Source: Edaphochlamys debaryana (taxonomy: Eukaryota; Chlorophyta; Chlorophyceae; Chlamydomonadales). Taken from it: a DNA stretch of 64,000 bases. The first letter of the stretch is position 1. Each line of letters begins with the position of its first letter. A model generated the notes under the pieces. That model did not search any database. It was not told the DNA's origin and worked only from the letters and a program-made list of their open reading frames with translations. A program made the position numbers and the translations under genes. Positions 36,476-48,064 of the stretch are shown one piece after another. The DNA lies in assembly GCA_016858145.1 (NCBI GenBank), contig JAEHOE010000009.1, positions 558,001 through 622,000 of the forward strand, read 5' to 3'.

Positions 36476-37109
36476 AATGCTTTTTACAGGCGAAGCTGGC
36501 TTGCGCTCTCAAGAGAGGAGCGGAGCAGGCCGGAGCTTGTTGAGCTGGAGGCCTGCGATAGGGCCTGCGCGAAGCTGCGGGAGGCCTTGGTGTGTCGCGT
36601 GAGAGACGTGTGAGCAGAGCGTTGCGCTTTGAGCGGGGAAAGGGATCGGGGCGCAGATCATGGCGAAAAAATGCAGCGCGAGGGGTCCAAAGCAAATCGG
36701 AACGATAACAGGCCCAAGGGTCGCGAGCTGCGCCCAGGCCGTCGCCAGCTCGCGCGAGGCCGGCTGCGACTCTGCGACCTGCTGCTGCGCGCAGCGCATC
36801 ACGAGAGTCGCCGAGCGTGATCGCGAGGCCAGGCTGCTTCACATCGCTTCGGACAGACCGGTCGCGACGCAGCGACACCGGCTGCCGACATAAGGAACAG
36901 CGCTCAAAGGCCCTTGCACTCGCAACACTCACTCATCACCGCTTGTTATTGCATACAGAGACCTTGCGTGCCTCAACGAGCCGACTTAGCCCCCGTGACG
37001 CAAGACTCGCCGCTCCCCGACGCTCCGACTCCTTCCGCGCTCGGGCCAACTTTCTTGACACCCGCGACCTAGCTCCTCCTCTCGCCCCTCTACCCACAAA
37101 CCAGCAAGA
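36476..37109. other. 634-bp divergent promoter region (secreted protein / VIPP)
   Basis: The start codons at 36475 (-) and 37110 (+) face away from each other, so this interval must hold both promoters and leaders. I saw no convincing heat-shock element or TATA box by eye. Confidence 0.5.
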
Positions 37110-40100
37110 ATGGCCCTTCGCACGTTGCCAGGTGCGTTCGCGAGATAGCATGGCCGCGAGCGGTGCACGGCGCAGCGTCGGCAGCGTTGTGGGAGCCGCG
37201 CTGGGCCCTGGCACCCGAAGCCGCAAAGGCCCAGCCTGGGGCTAATAAACAACAGCTCCTAACCCTGACGCTGAGCAGCTAGCCCTCATCAGGCCCAAAC
37301 CGCACCCTCCCCCGCCCGCTGCACCCCTCGTGACGCAGGCCCCTCCGCCACCGCCCGCGCCGGCCGCCGGCACGCCAACCTCTCCTCCTCCCTCCGCCCC
37401 ACCCCCTCCGTCTCAGTCTCCGCCTCGCTAGCGCCCCGCCTGCCCCTCCTCCGCCGGCCCCGCGCGCCGATCTCCGCCACCATTCTCGCCTCTGCCTCCT
37501 CGTCTCCCTCCGTCGCCACGCCCCTCTCCGGCAAGCGCCTCTCAGCCGGGCCCTCCCTCGCGTCCGGCCGCCGCCTGGCGGCTGCCGTAACGGGCTCGTC
37601 CCGCGGGCGCCGTACGGCAGTACGGGCATCTCGGACAGTTGGCCTGACGGTTGAGGCCAATCTCTTCTCACGTGTGTACCGCATCGTTACGGCGTTCTTT
37701 AATGGCGTGGTGGGCTCCTTCGAGGATCCCGAGGTGGGGCGTGGGGCTTGGGGGGGATGGGATTGGCATGGCAAGAGGTGATAGGGGTCAGGGAAGCGTG
37801 AGGGAGGAAGGGTAAGAAGGGGGAACAGGCTCGTAAGTTGGAGGCTGGGATCCGGAGAGGCGGGGCGTGGGGCGTGGGGCGTTGGAACGTCTGCACATAC
37901 TTTTACAGCTGCCAGCTCCCGCTTTCCCCACCCCCCGCAGAAGCTGCTGGACAGGGTGGCCGAGGAGATGACGGAGGACATGCTGCGCATGCGCCAGGTG
38001 CGTACGACAGATCGTACGGCAGCTCGTACGACAGCGCGTACTGGCCCTCGGTGTTGGCCTTGGTTTTGCGGGGTTTCCGCCGCTGCCGTCCCTGTGCTCA
38101 CCTCCACCCCGCCTGCCCCCCCCCCCAGGCCACTGCCCAGGTTATGGCCAGTCAGAAGCAGCTGCAGGCCAAGCAGCGGAACTTGCAGGTGGGGGGGGGG
38201 CTGGGGTTGCGGAGTTGAAGGTTGGGCTCTGTGAGCTAGCAACATCGCGTGGAATCTGAGTGGGGTCCGATGGGGGTGGGCGGTGAGTAGCGAGGGAGGG
38301 GTTCCTGCCATGCGCGCCGCCCCCCGCCGCCCACTCGCCCACCCCCCTTCCCCTCTTTTCCCCTCCTCAACCCCTCAACCCCCCCTCCCCCCAGGGCACC
38401 GCCGACCAGTGGCTGGCCCGCGCCGAGCTGGCCGTGTCCCGGGGGCAGGACGACCTGGCCCGGGAGGCGCTCAAGCGGCGGAAGGTGCTGCAGGAGGACG
38501 CGGGTGGGCGGGGGTAGGGGTGGGGGTTTGGGGTTTTAGGGGGCAAGTGAGGAAGAGCGGGGTAGGGCATGAGGCAGTGCAGTCAGGCCCTCGAGTTAGG
38601 CCGGGGGCTGCTGCAGGAGGATGCGTTTGGGGCGGGTGTGGGTGGACAGGGTCCTGAAAGTAGGGTCGAGGGCAGCAGAACCCGCCCCGTCAGCCGCTGT
38701 CCCTCCCCTTCCCCCCTCCCCCAGACCGCATGAATGAGCAGGTGGTGCTGCAGACGCAGGCGCTGGAGCAGCTGCAGGTGGGGGTGGGGGTAGGGTGGGC
38801 GAAGACTTATGCGGAGGGGTAGGAGGGAAGGAGGCAACGGGGTAGGTCCCACGGGCGGACCCAGGCCAACCAAAAACGCCGCGGGTGCGTCTTCCCCGCG
38901 TGCCACACGGTATGCCCCAATGCGGCCCCTGCTCGGCCCCTCCCTCCTTACCCACCTGCCCCTTCCGCCCTCCCCCCCCCCAGGCCAACATCCGGTTGCT
39001 AGAGGGCAAGCTGGGCGAGGCCCGCAGCAAGAAGGAGACGCTCAAGGTGGGGAGGTCTGAGTTCAAAAGGGGGGGGACACAAGCGGGGGGGCACAAGGGG
39101 GGAGCGGGTGGGCAGTTGGGTTGGGCCGTGTTATGCTGTGCCCCTGGCTTGGGCTGAGGCTGGGATAGGGTCAAAGGAGGAGACTGTCAAGGTGGGGCCG
39201 TGAGGGTCTGAGGGATGCGAGGGCGGTGGTCAGGCCGGCTGCAGCTGGGGGATCAATGTCCTCTGTGTCCCCGCTCCGAGCCGTCCTACCTTTGCGACGA
39301 AACCCTCCATCCACCCCCACCTTCCTCCGCCTCCCCCACCGCAGGCCCGCGCCGCCAGCGCCAAGACCTCGATTGCGCTGCAGGAGATGATCGGGGGGCT
39401 GCAGGTCCGCTCAGGTGAGAGAGGAGAGAGGATGGTACGGCGGTAGGGGAGGTATGGGCTTGGGGAGGTCAGGGGGGAGGTCGGGGGCAGTTGCAGCCGG
39501 CTGCAGGGCCGCCCAGGTGTGCGTGGGGATGGGCGGGTTCGCTCACACAGATCGTACACGTCCACTGCTGGAGGCGGTAACAACCACCGGTTTGGCGCTG
39601 CCAGGCTCTACTTGTGGGCATCCCTCCCCCGTCCCTCCCACTACCTCATCCCACACGCCCCCCTGGCCCCTTCTCAACCCCTTCCTCCCTCTTCTCCTGC
39701 ACGCCTACCCCACCCTCTCCGATGCTCCTCCTCCTCCTCCTCCTCAACCCACCAGCCCCCACTCCGCAATCCTCCCTCCCCTTTCCCTCTCACTCCACCC
39801 TTCCAAGGCTCCTCGTGGGCGGCCTTTGACAAGATGGAGGAGAAGGTGGCGGCCCTGGAGGCGCAGGCGCAGACCGCCTCCGCCCTGGCCACCCCGGACT
39901 CCCTGGAGCGCCAGTTCGCGGCGCTGGAGGGGGACACGGGGGTGGAGGGGGAGCTGGCGGCGCTCAAGAAGTCGCGCGGTGAGGGCGGGGGAAGAGAAGT
40001 GTTTAGAGGGAGGAGGGGAGGGAGGTCCTCGACAGGGAAGCAACCCCTGTTCCCACCGTCACCCCCCTCAACACCCTGTCCCTACCGCCACCCCCCCTGG

Positions 40101-40236
40101 CCCCCCACCCCCAGGCGGCCGCACGCTGCCGCCACCCACCACCCCCGAGCCCCCCCTGGCGGGGCGGCCGCTGCGGGACGTGTTCGACCCTCTGGAGCGG
40201 GAGCTGGAGGAGCTGCGGCGCCGGGCGCGGGAGTGA
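37110..40236 (+). CDS. VIPP2: VIPP/IM30 (PspA family) thylakoid membrane protein, plastid-targeted, probably VIPP2
   Basis: Ten exons: 37110-37131, 37339-37733, 37941-37997, 38129-38188, 38395-38503, 38725-38777, 38984-39046, 39345-39414, 39808-39978 and 40115-40236 (TGA). They encode 373 residues. The first ~112 residues are rich in Ser, Ala and Arg and lack acidic residues early on, as a chloroplast transit peptide does. The PspA/IM30 domain starts at NLFSRVYRIV (about 114) with FEDPEKLLDRVAEEM, MRQATAQVMASQKQLQAK and a long helical hairpin. The C-terminus has a Pro-rich linker and a separate helix (DVFDPLERELEELRRRARE), the extension that distinguishes VIPP1-type proteins from bacterial PspA. 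These proteins form ESCRT-III-like rings and rods that protect and remodel thylakoid membranes. I favour VIPP2 because the core is divergent and a UROD gene is nearby, an arrangement I recall from Chlamydomonas chromosome 11 but could not check. Confidence 0.85.
38484..38630 (+). repeat. Degenerate copy of the exon 5 3' edge in VIPP intron 5
   Basis: GTGCTGCAGGAGGACGCGG (ending at the exon 5 donor, 38503) recurs as GCTGCTGCAGGAGGATGCG about 120 bases downstream (38607-38625). The G-rich donor-side sequence is also partly conserved. Confidence 0.6.
39031..39204 (+). repeat. Degenerate copy of the exon 7 3' edge in VIPP intron 7
   Basis: The exon 7 end and donor (GGAGACGCTCAAGGTGGGG, then GTCTGAG) recur at 39177-39204 as GGAGACTGTCAAGGTGGGG and GTCTGAG. 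The copy retains a perfect AAG/GTGGGG donor context. Confidence 0.65.
39399..39524 (+). repeat. Degenerate copy of the exon 8 3' edge in VIPP intron 8
   Basis: CTGCAGGTCCGCTCAGGTGAG at the exon 8 donor recurs about 100 bases downstream as CTGCAGGGCCGCCCAGGTGTG (39501-39521). It keeps the CAG/GT context. Confidence 0.5.
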
Positions 40237-41519
40237 GGGGATGGAGGTGGCGGGTGGAGTTGGCAGATATGGAGAGGTGAAGGGCACGTGAGGGTGGAAG
40301 CTGAGGCGCGGGAGGCGTGGTGCGAGCGGGGTGCGGGATCCGAGTGGTGGAGGTGAGGTGTACAAGCAGGATGCGGCGTGGAGGACGAAAGAGGGTGCTG
40401 GGAAGGGGGGGGGCGAGCTGTGCTGAGGTAGGATTGCTTGGTCAGGGCGACCCATATCAAAAGGCGTTGAGACTTTGGCTTTGTTGTCGATAAACGGTGA
40501 GGACGTTTGGCGCTCAAGGAGAGTATCATCAAGTGGTCAGGGCTGGGGAAATGGGGTGCTGACAGTTGGTTTGGTTGGATGTAGGTTTTGGATGGGCAGA
40601 AGCGCCTCAGGTATATCAAGTGTTGTGGACGATTGGCTCAGTGTAACCGATGACCGACCCCATTCCTAAACCTGACCCTACCCCCAGTCCTCAGCCGCGA
40701 AGGGGACGTTAACTCCTAGACTGCCCCCCCCAGATCCACCTGCTCACCTTCAAGCTCATCGGCTTCCACACTGGTCCCGACAGCGGTAACGCCTGCGGCT
40801 CTGTCCATCCCCCTCCTGTGTGCCAGCGAGGCTAGGGCCTGTGGCCAGGCCATATGCGTTGCTGCAACACGGCCTGCAGGCCGCTGAGCTCAGGCTGCTC
40901 AGCTCAGCTGCGGATTGAGGTTCCACCCTGTGGTCGGGGCAGTCGCACCGTGGCTGGGAGCGGCCGTTCCGTGCTGAGCCCTAGAGGCAGGCTCGTCTGG
41001 TGCTACGGCCTGTGCGGGGAGGGGACAGGTGTATCGGGCCCGAGTTCCCCTGTCCCCCTAAGCAGCGTCGCGCAGATCAGCTTCCACGTCAGGGGAACCG
41101 TGCAGCGTGTGGCGCGGGCCAAGGGGGTCGTGCGCTGTCGCGGGCCGAATTGGGGAGGTGCAGTAGCGGCAATGGTCAACGCTCGGGGACACGTCGGCGG
41201 GGAGGCGGGCGTAGCCTGGGCAGTCACAAGTATGCGGGCGTGTGCTGTGCGTTGCGCTGGCAGCGGGGACGTGTTTGGGCAGGTCGGCGAAGTACGGGCG
41301 AGGGACACATCATCCCCGCGCAGGAAGGTCCGCGGTGCCGCGCACCTCTCCAGCCTATTCCCGCCACTCCAGCGTCACCCTAGCCGCCACAGGCACACCA
41401 GCTTGCCTCCAAAGCGACCAAACACGCCCAGGCGACCACTCAGAGCAACAGCTCCGCACAAAGCTTCTGCGCCCTTCTCTCAACGCTCGAACCGCGCGCC
41501 AGCGCGCTAGCCCGCCAAG
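40237..41519. other. Intergenic between VIPP and SAR1
   Basis: This is the VIPP 3' UTR followed by the SAR1 promoter and leader. A stretch near 40735-40800 can be read as a short open exon with acceptor-like CCCCAG, but nothing supports it as a gene. Confidence 0.45.
40642..40646 (+). terminator. Candidate poly(A) signal TGTAA for the VIPP gene
   Basis: TGTAA is the standard poly(A) signal of volvocine algae. This copy lies 406 bases past the VIPP stop codon, within the usual 3' UTR length. Confidence 0.45.
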
Positions 41520-42098
41520 ATGTTCCTAGTCAATTGGTTCTATGGCGTCCTGAACTACCTGGGCCTCTACAACAAGAACGCAAAGATCCTGTTCCTCGGC
41601 CTTGACAATGCGGGCAAGACCACGCTGATGCACATGCTCAAGGACGACCGCGTGGTGCAGCACCAGCCTACGCAGTACCCGACCTCCGAGGAGATTCAAT
41701 TGGGCGGCATCAACTTCAAAGCGTTTGATCTCGGCGGCCACGAGATTGCCCGGCGAGTCTGGAAGGACTATTACGCCAAGGTGGACGCCATCGTTTACCT
41801 CGTGGACTCGGCGGACCGCGAGCGCTTCCCGGAGGCCAAGAAGGAGCTGGACGGGCTGCTCGGCGATGACTCGCTCGGGACCGTCCCCTTCCTCATTCTG
41901 GGCAACAAGATCGATATCCCGACCGCTGCCTCGGAGGACGAGCTCCGGAACTGGCTGGGTCTCACTTACACGACGGGCAAGGGCAAGGTCAGCCTGTCCG
42001 ATTCGAAGATTCGGCCGTGCGAGGTGTTTATGTGCTCGGTCGTCAAGCGCATGGGCTACGGAGAGGGCTTCCGGTGGCTCAGCCAGTACATCAAGTAA
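41520..42098 (+). CDS. SAR1: SAR1 small GTPase (COPII coat), intronless
   Basis: A single uninterrupted frame of 192 residues, the usual SAR1 length, with no introns. The N-terminal amphipathic segment ([19 protein letters not shown]) inserts into ER membrane when GTP is bound. GTPase motifs are intact: P-loop GLDNAGKT (27-34), switch II DLGGH (70-74) with His in the position where Ras has Gln, and NKID (129-132). There is no N-terminal Gly for myristoylation and no C-terminal prenylation box, as expected for SAR1. SAR1 recruits Sec23/24 to ER exit sites to start COPII vesicle budding. The ATG context (CCAAGATGT) is acceptable and no upstream in-frame ATG competes. It is the only complete gene in the window without introns, which suggests a retrocopy that has been retained under selection. 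Confidence 0.95.
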   Translation: MFLVNWFYGVLNYLGLYNKNAKILFLGLDNAGKTTLMHMLKDDRVVQHQPTQYPTSEEIQLGGINFKAFDLGGHEIARRVWKDYYAKVDAIVYLVDSADRERFPEAKKELDGLLGDDSLGTVPFLILGNKIDIPTAASEDELRNWLGLTYTTGKGKVSLSDSKIRPCEVFMCSVVKRMGYGEGFRWLSQYIK

Positions 42099-44147
42099 AG
42101 GCGAGGCGCGGGAGCAGGGGGGCTGTCGACAGGGCCGGGGGGGGACGAGGGGCGTGGGGTAGGGGGCGCGTGACCTGGCTGTTGCAGGCCCGGCGGTTAC
42201 GCTGCTTGCTGGGGGCTGTGTAGGTCGGGACTGAGGGGATGACGTCCCATGTACATCTGACCGCTATGGCTATGAGGCGCATTGATGTTGACCGACAGGC
42301 GGCGTGGTGGCACGCGCGCCGTGTCCTCTGACACTCAAACTTCGAAGGCGGGGGTCTGAACCATGGTGGGCAGCAAACCATGCACGACCAGGCTTAGAGT
42401 GACCGTGCCCGCAATCGGCATGCGCACTAGGTGTGCCGTGCGGGCGGGGTAGACGGCCCCTTGCAGGCGTGCCCTGATAGGTAGGAAATGACTCAAGTTG
42501 CAGTTGCACGTTGGCGTGTACGTGGTATGCGAAATGGCGTGTGACCTTCCGGTCTCTCTGGGCCATGGTTGCAAGCGCAGGGGACGTTGCGTGGCGGTAC
42601 CATGCAAACGCGAGAGGATATTTGGCGCACGCGAAGGGGCAGGCGGTGGTATTTGAGCGGAGAGTGAAAGCAACGAGGCTTCCATACCCCCTGGGCCGCT
42701 CTGTGGCCCCCTCTCGGTGTGCCACGGTCTAGGCCTCTGCCTGAGCTGACAAGGCACCTCAGGAGCGGAGGGCAGAGGATGAGGGGCGACGGGAGGGCAT
42801 CAGCCGGGGTTGGTGTGCAGTTCTCGTTGTGGCCAGCTAGCAGCTAGGGGGCCAGCACCGCACGGAGCGGCCTGGCGGGCGTCGTGGTAGACAGGTGTAT
42901 GCAGCGTGTCAGCACGGTCTCGTGGGTGTGTCAGCGCTGGCGGGCGCTCGCATAAGGCGGAGGGTGGCGAGAGTCTCAGCGGTCAGCACGGCAGCAGCAG
43001 GGTCAGGGTGCAGTCAGGGTGCTTACGTGGCACACGAGCGTGGTGACAGACAGGTGGATGCAGCGAATCCTCCCTGTGCTGATAGAAGCGCCGGGCGTCG
43101 GGCAGATACCACCTGGGTCGAGCACCGCAGCGGTCGGAGGTCAGCACAGTCTCTACCGCACGATCCACCCCTCGCTGCGCCGGAAGAGGTCAGGAGGCAA
43201 AGCCATGTGTGTAGCACTGCGCGGTTGGGCTGGAGGAGTGCAGTGTCCGTGCCATGACCTCTACCCCTTCTGCACCTGAACGCGGGACGCGAAGCGGCCA
43301 GTGTCGGCCAGTCGGCGTTGGAAAGTGGAAGGCGAAGTGCGGCGTCTCGAAGCACCAGGCCACCGCAACGCACCAGCAGTGCAGGGCACAGTGAAGCATG
43401 TAGGCTGCTGCACGCTTCGCCCGGCGCATGGGGATCTCACGCTGGGCCCGTTCATTAGAATGCAGAGGCAGAGTAGAATGCAGCCCCGAATGCGTTACAG
43501 GTGGGCGGCGGGGGCTTCAGCGCCGCGCCACCCCTCCGGCCTCGAGCTCGGCTCCTTCCGGTGCATCGACCGGTCCGGTCAAACGGTCAAACGAAGTCCC
43601 TGACAGAAACGCGTCAGCAGCGGGGCTCCTGCGTGCTCCCGCCGTCTAGTCCTCTGCCTTCACTCCTCCCTCGAGTCGCTCCATCCCTCGCTCCACGCCA
43701 AAAGCAGGCAGCATGCCTCACACACAACACACTGATCTCAAACCAATGGTCAAGAACACAGGCACCCACTCAACAGCGCGCTCTGCGCCCCAAGCTGTCT
43801 CGGACCTTGCGAGCAGCAGAGCAAGCCCAGCAGCCGCCTCCCAGCGGCCAGACCCATAGGCCTCCTGGGCACTCCTTAAAGCGGCCCCGGAATGCCACAT
43901 GCCCCGTCTGCTTGGCTCCTTGTTGTCATCGAGCCAAGCGCGCAACTGCAGCCGTCAGACCGCAGCACCGTCATAGCCCTCGATCCCCAAACCCAACGCT
44001 CTTCTCTTGTCACTGTCACGCAGGCCGCGGCCCATGCTCAATCAACACCCCGCCACGCCCGCTCCCGCTCCACCGCCCCCGCTCCCACCGGTCGCAAAAC
44101 CGCGGTCAACCGATACAACGGTCGCACCAACCGCAACCACCAACCGC
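42099..44147. other. Intergenic between convergent SAR1 and UROD genes
   Basis: This is the 3' flank of both genes. TTACA at 43495-43499 (TGTAA on the minus strand) is a plausible UROD poly(A) signal, about 650 bases past its stop. No TGTAA was seen close behind SAR1. No supportable exon was seen. Confidence 0.45.
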
Positions 44148-47100
44148 TTACATGCGCTCGTGGGCGGTGCGGGCCACGTGGAAGTAGTGGCCCACGTGGT
44201 CCTCGGGGGTGCCGGGCAGCACGCCGTGGCCCAGGTTCATCACGTGGCGCACGCCGGCCCCGCGCGCGGCCTTGATCGTGTCCATGACGCGCTTCTCGAT
44301 GAAGTCCTTGGAGCCGAACAGCACACCCGGGTCCATGTTGCCCTGCGGGGTTAGAGGTGATGGGGTTGGTTAGTTGGGAGGGAGGATCAGTGAGGCGCAG
44401 AGCCACGGAAGCGGGGTGGCGCTGGTGAGAGAGCGGTCTGCGCAACGCACCGCCTGACTGCTGGCTGTGGGGCGCCTGTGCCCCTAGAGGGCCCGCCACG
44501 CTCCTTAGAACCCCCCCTAGTTCGATGGCCTCTGTGAAGTCGACGGATCGGCATCTTGGTAGCCCGCCCCGCCGCAAGCGCACCTGGTAGGCGAAGCTGG
44601 TGCCGCAGCGCTTGACGCCGTCCGTGAAGTCCACGGACTGGTCCAGCGAGATGATGTCGGGGGAGCAGGCAGCCATGCGCTCCAGCAGGCCGCCAGAGCC
44701 TAGGGGTAGGGGTGGTGGTGTTCCGTGCGGTGGGAGGTGAGTCTCAGCGGTGATGGCGGTGGCTGTTATGGGGGTCGAAACTCGAAAGCGGGCAGGGCAA
44801 CGGTCGCGTCTGTGCGGTTGCCCCGAAACCCGTGTCCCGCCTGCATCCTTCGCTACCCCCACCCCACTCCACCCCATCCGCGCCGCTCGCTCGCCGCTCA
44901 CCCGAGATGTAGAGGATGATGGGCAGGTTGGGGTGCGTCTTGCGCACCGAGTCGATCACCTTCTTGATGTAGGGGCCCGAGAAGACGTCGAAGTCCTGGG
45001 GCTGCAGCTCCGAGGCCCAAGAGTCGAAGATCTGGACCACCTGGGCGCCGGCGTCGGCCTGGGTAAGGTTGCGGAAGGTGGGGAAGGTGGGGAAGCGAAA
45101 CGAGAGGGGTTTTGAGGTGGATAGGTTATGCAGACGCTGGCAGGGGGGGAGCGCGAGTGGGCTGTTGAGTTTCAGCGCTACATGAGGGGGGCGTGCCAGT
45201 GGAACCAAGCCTCGCGCACCAGCACCGCTGCGTGTTGAGTCGACCTGCCGCTGCCGCTTCTCCATGCTATCCCGCAGCTCCTGGTCGCTCGTGCCGCACG
45301 CATGCAGCAAGCCTGTCACAACCCCCCCTCCCCTCCCCACGCCGACCCCCCCCACACACACACCTGGTAGCGCACGTAGTCAGCCACGTTGTCGGCCAGC
45401 TTGTCCAGCAGGGCGTGCAGGACCTGGGGGGAGAGGTGGGGCGGATGGTTCAGCGATCGTCAGATCCAGATCCCGTACATCAGATCACCAGATCATCAGA
45501 TCCGCATCCCGGGACCCGGTAGTAGTGCTGATGATGTGGAGTGCTAATGAGGGGGGCAAGACCCCGACGAGATCCGTGTGCGGAACCACTTGCGCATCTG
45601 CACTAGCTCCGGAAAGATCGCCGCCCAGACTCGCTGACCCCCCCAGATGTCAACGCTGCGTCCATTATTCACCTCGGGGGTGCCGAAGGCCATCTTCTTG
45701 ATGTGCGAGAACGACTTGGACGAGCCGCCCTCCACGATGTAGGTGGCCAGGGTGAAGGGGGCGCCCACGAAGCCCAGCACGGCAGCCTGGAGGGGGGGAG
45801 CGGCGGAGGTGGGGCGGAGGTGAGGAAGGGAGGGGGGGCTAAGAAGCGCAACTAGCTGCGATGCTGCGCATCCGCACGACCTCGCTCCAGCCCCCTTGCC
45901 CCGCCCTCGAGCCGCACGCGCCAACATGCCCCGCTACGCCGTAGCCCGTTGCCCCCAGCGGCGCCCGCACCCGCTCGTCCCCTGGGTGCCCCCGCCAACC
46001 GCTTCTGCCCAAGGCCCAAGCGTCCGCCCCCGCCTTCACTTCCCGGGCCCCCCTCACACACTCGCTCTTTCACCGCGCCTCCGCTTTTCCGGCTTACACG
46101 AGCAACCCCTCACACTCGCTTCTTGCGCTTTAGGTTTCGCTGCATTCGCTACTTGGATGGCACCTAAACCTGGTGATCTCGTGCCCCACCAAGCATCCTG
46201 AAACACCCCCAACCCCACCGCCCGCACCCACGCACCTGGTCGCCGATGTAGGTGCGCAGCTGGCGCAGGGACTCGCCCACGAAGGGGCAGGCAGCCTCGG
46301 CGTCCAGCTTGGACACCTTTTCCACTTGCTGGGGGGTGAAAAGGGGGGAGGGGGTCACAGAAGAAAGGAGAGCGCGCGGGCGGGTCAGGGGGATGCGGAC
46401 AGCTCGAGGGAGCGCGGGCGGGTCAACCGTGGTGACACCTGACCCGATCCTATCGCATCCAGAGCTGCTCAACTGGATCCCAGCGAAACCGGACCCAGAT
46501 CCGCCGCAGCGGATCAACCCAGTTCCAGATCAGGATCCAGAGCGAAACTCTCGAAACGCCGTACAGATCGGTGACTCACCGCCATGGTGCGGATGGGCTC
46601 CATGATGATGGGGCCGGGCGCCATGTCGAAGGGGATGTTCATGCCGGGCAGGGGCGTCAGGATGTCCGAGAACAGGATCACGCCGTCCGGCTTGAACGCG
46701 TGCCAGGGCTGCAGGGAGATCTCGACCTGCGGGTGGTCGTGGGGGTGGGTGGGGTGGGTGGTGGTGGCGGGGGTGAGGGGTGGTAGACGTGGGGTGGAGG
46801 GCGGGCTGGAGCGCGCGTGCGATCTGGACAGTGACAGTGCTGAGGGGTGCGCCCATCTGCAGGCTCCGTGCAGACCAGGCAGCGCAGCGTAGCCGGCATG
46901 GTACACCTAGCATGGCGGGGTGCGTATGCCTACTGTAGCAGCCCCTTGATTTGCGCATTTCCGTCCAGGGCTGTCGAGATGGAATGCAAAGCTTGACCGC
47001 CCTTGTCGATTCCCCCGGGCCCCGCTCACCGCCAGGTCGACGCGCTCCGAGCGCTCACGGAAGGTGGGGTGCTTCTTGCAGAGCTCCTGGTACACCTGGA

Positions 47101-48064
47101 GGGGGGGAGGGGAGGGGAGTTAGGGGGGAGGGGAGGGAGGGAGGGGGGGAGAGGTGAGAGGGGCAGGTAGGCAGCAGAGGTTCATCGGGTCAGAACGCCG
47201 AGGAAGCCAGGGAGCAGGGGTGCACGCACTGCGCTCAGCAGCTGCGTCAGGGCTCTAAGATTGTGGTCGAATGGTCCCACGCTTGCGACGCTAGCATCTC
47301 AGCCATTACAGCAGCAGCACCCCTCAGGAAGGAAGGCCCCCGAGTGAGTACGCCCTTACCTTCTGGTAGCGGCCGGCCTGGCGCATCATCCAGACGGGGG
47401 GGCGCTCGACCTTGTCGCCGCGCAGGGCACGCAGCATCAGGGGGTCCGAGGAGCTGGTGGAGGCGGGGGCAGCGGCCACGGCGGGGGCGGCAGCAGCGCG
47501 CACAGCCACCGAGGTGGTGCGCTGGCCCTGCGGATGGACGGGAGGATGGACCGAGCCGGGGGACGAGGTCAAGGCCGGCCGCAGAAAGGATGTCCCGGGT
47601 AGTTGTAGGACAGTTTGTAGCTTGATAGGGGCGGCACTGCGTAGCTGCGGTCGGCGGACGCGGCCATCACATCCGCTGCAAACTGGAGCCCCTCGGCTAG
47701 ATCTAACCCGGCATCTAGCCATATATGTACATGATTAGTCCGTGGCAGCTGGGAATCTGCACGTTGGGCACGCTGTGAGAAAGCGACCCGCGGCAAGGGA
47801 GCATGGCGACGCTCTGCCAGTTCCGTCGCCCTGGCCAGGATCCTTGCCGCCCACACTGCTCTATTCATCCAGAATCCAGTGCAAGGCCGCCTCAAGCGAC
47901 CGGAGCTGTGAGCAGGCCGTAATCCAGGAGACATGCTCCCCAGCCGCAGCGCTATCCACCCTGCAAACCCGTAATTCATTATCACATACAGCAAGAGAGC
48001 GCAATTAGCCCACCTTGACGGCCATCCGCTGCGGGCGGGCCGAGGTGAAGGCCTTGGTCTGCAT
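44148..48064 (-). CDS. UPD1: Uroporphyrinogen III decarboxylase, plastid-targeted
   Basis: Ten exons on the minus strand: 48064-48014, 47527-47360, 47095-47030, 46726-46580, 46328-46236, 45786-45673, 45423-45364, 45058-44902, 44699-44584 and 44342-44148 (TAA). The sum is exactly 389 codons (388 aa). The first ~45 residues ([17 protein letters not shown], then Ala/Ser-rich) form a chloroplast transit peptide. Signature one, [16 protein letters not shown], is at 60-75; the catalytic Asp in FSDILTP is at about 116; signature two, [20 protein letters not shown], starts at about 180; [11 protein letters not shown] and NLGHGV (His about 363) close the active site. The enzyme removes four acetate carboxyls from uroporphyrinogen III to give coproporphyrinogen III, on the path to heme and chlorophyll. 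The symbol follows Chlamydomonas usage; land-plant and bacterial names are HEME/hemE. Confidence 0.95.

Noticed and set aside
40735..40800. Possible exon reading IHLLTFKLIGFHTG between VIPP and SAR1
   Set aside because: It has an acceptor-like start, but I found no partner exons and recognise no family.
42880..43170. Apparent repeats around GTCAGCACGG and ACAGGTG(T/G)ATGCAGCG
   Set aside because: Matches are too short and irregular to define a unit by eye.
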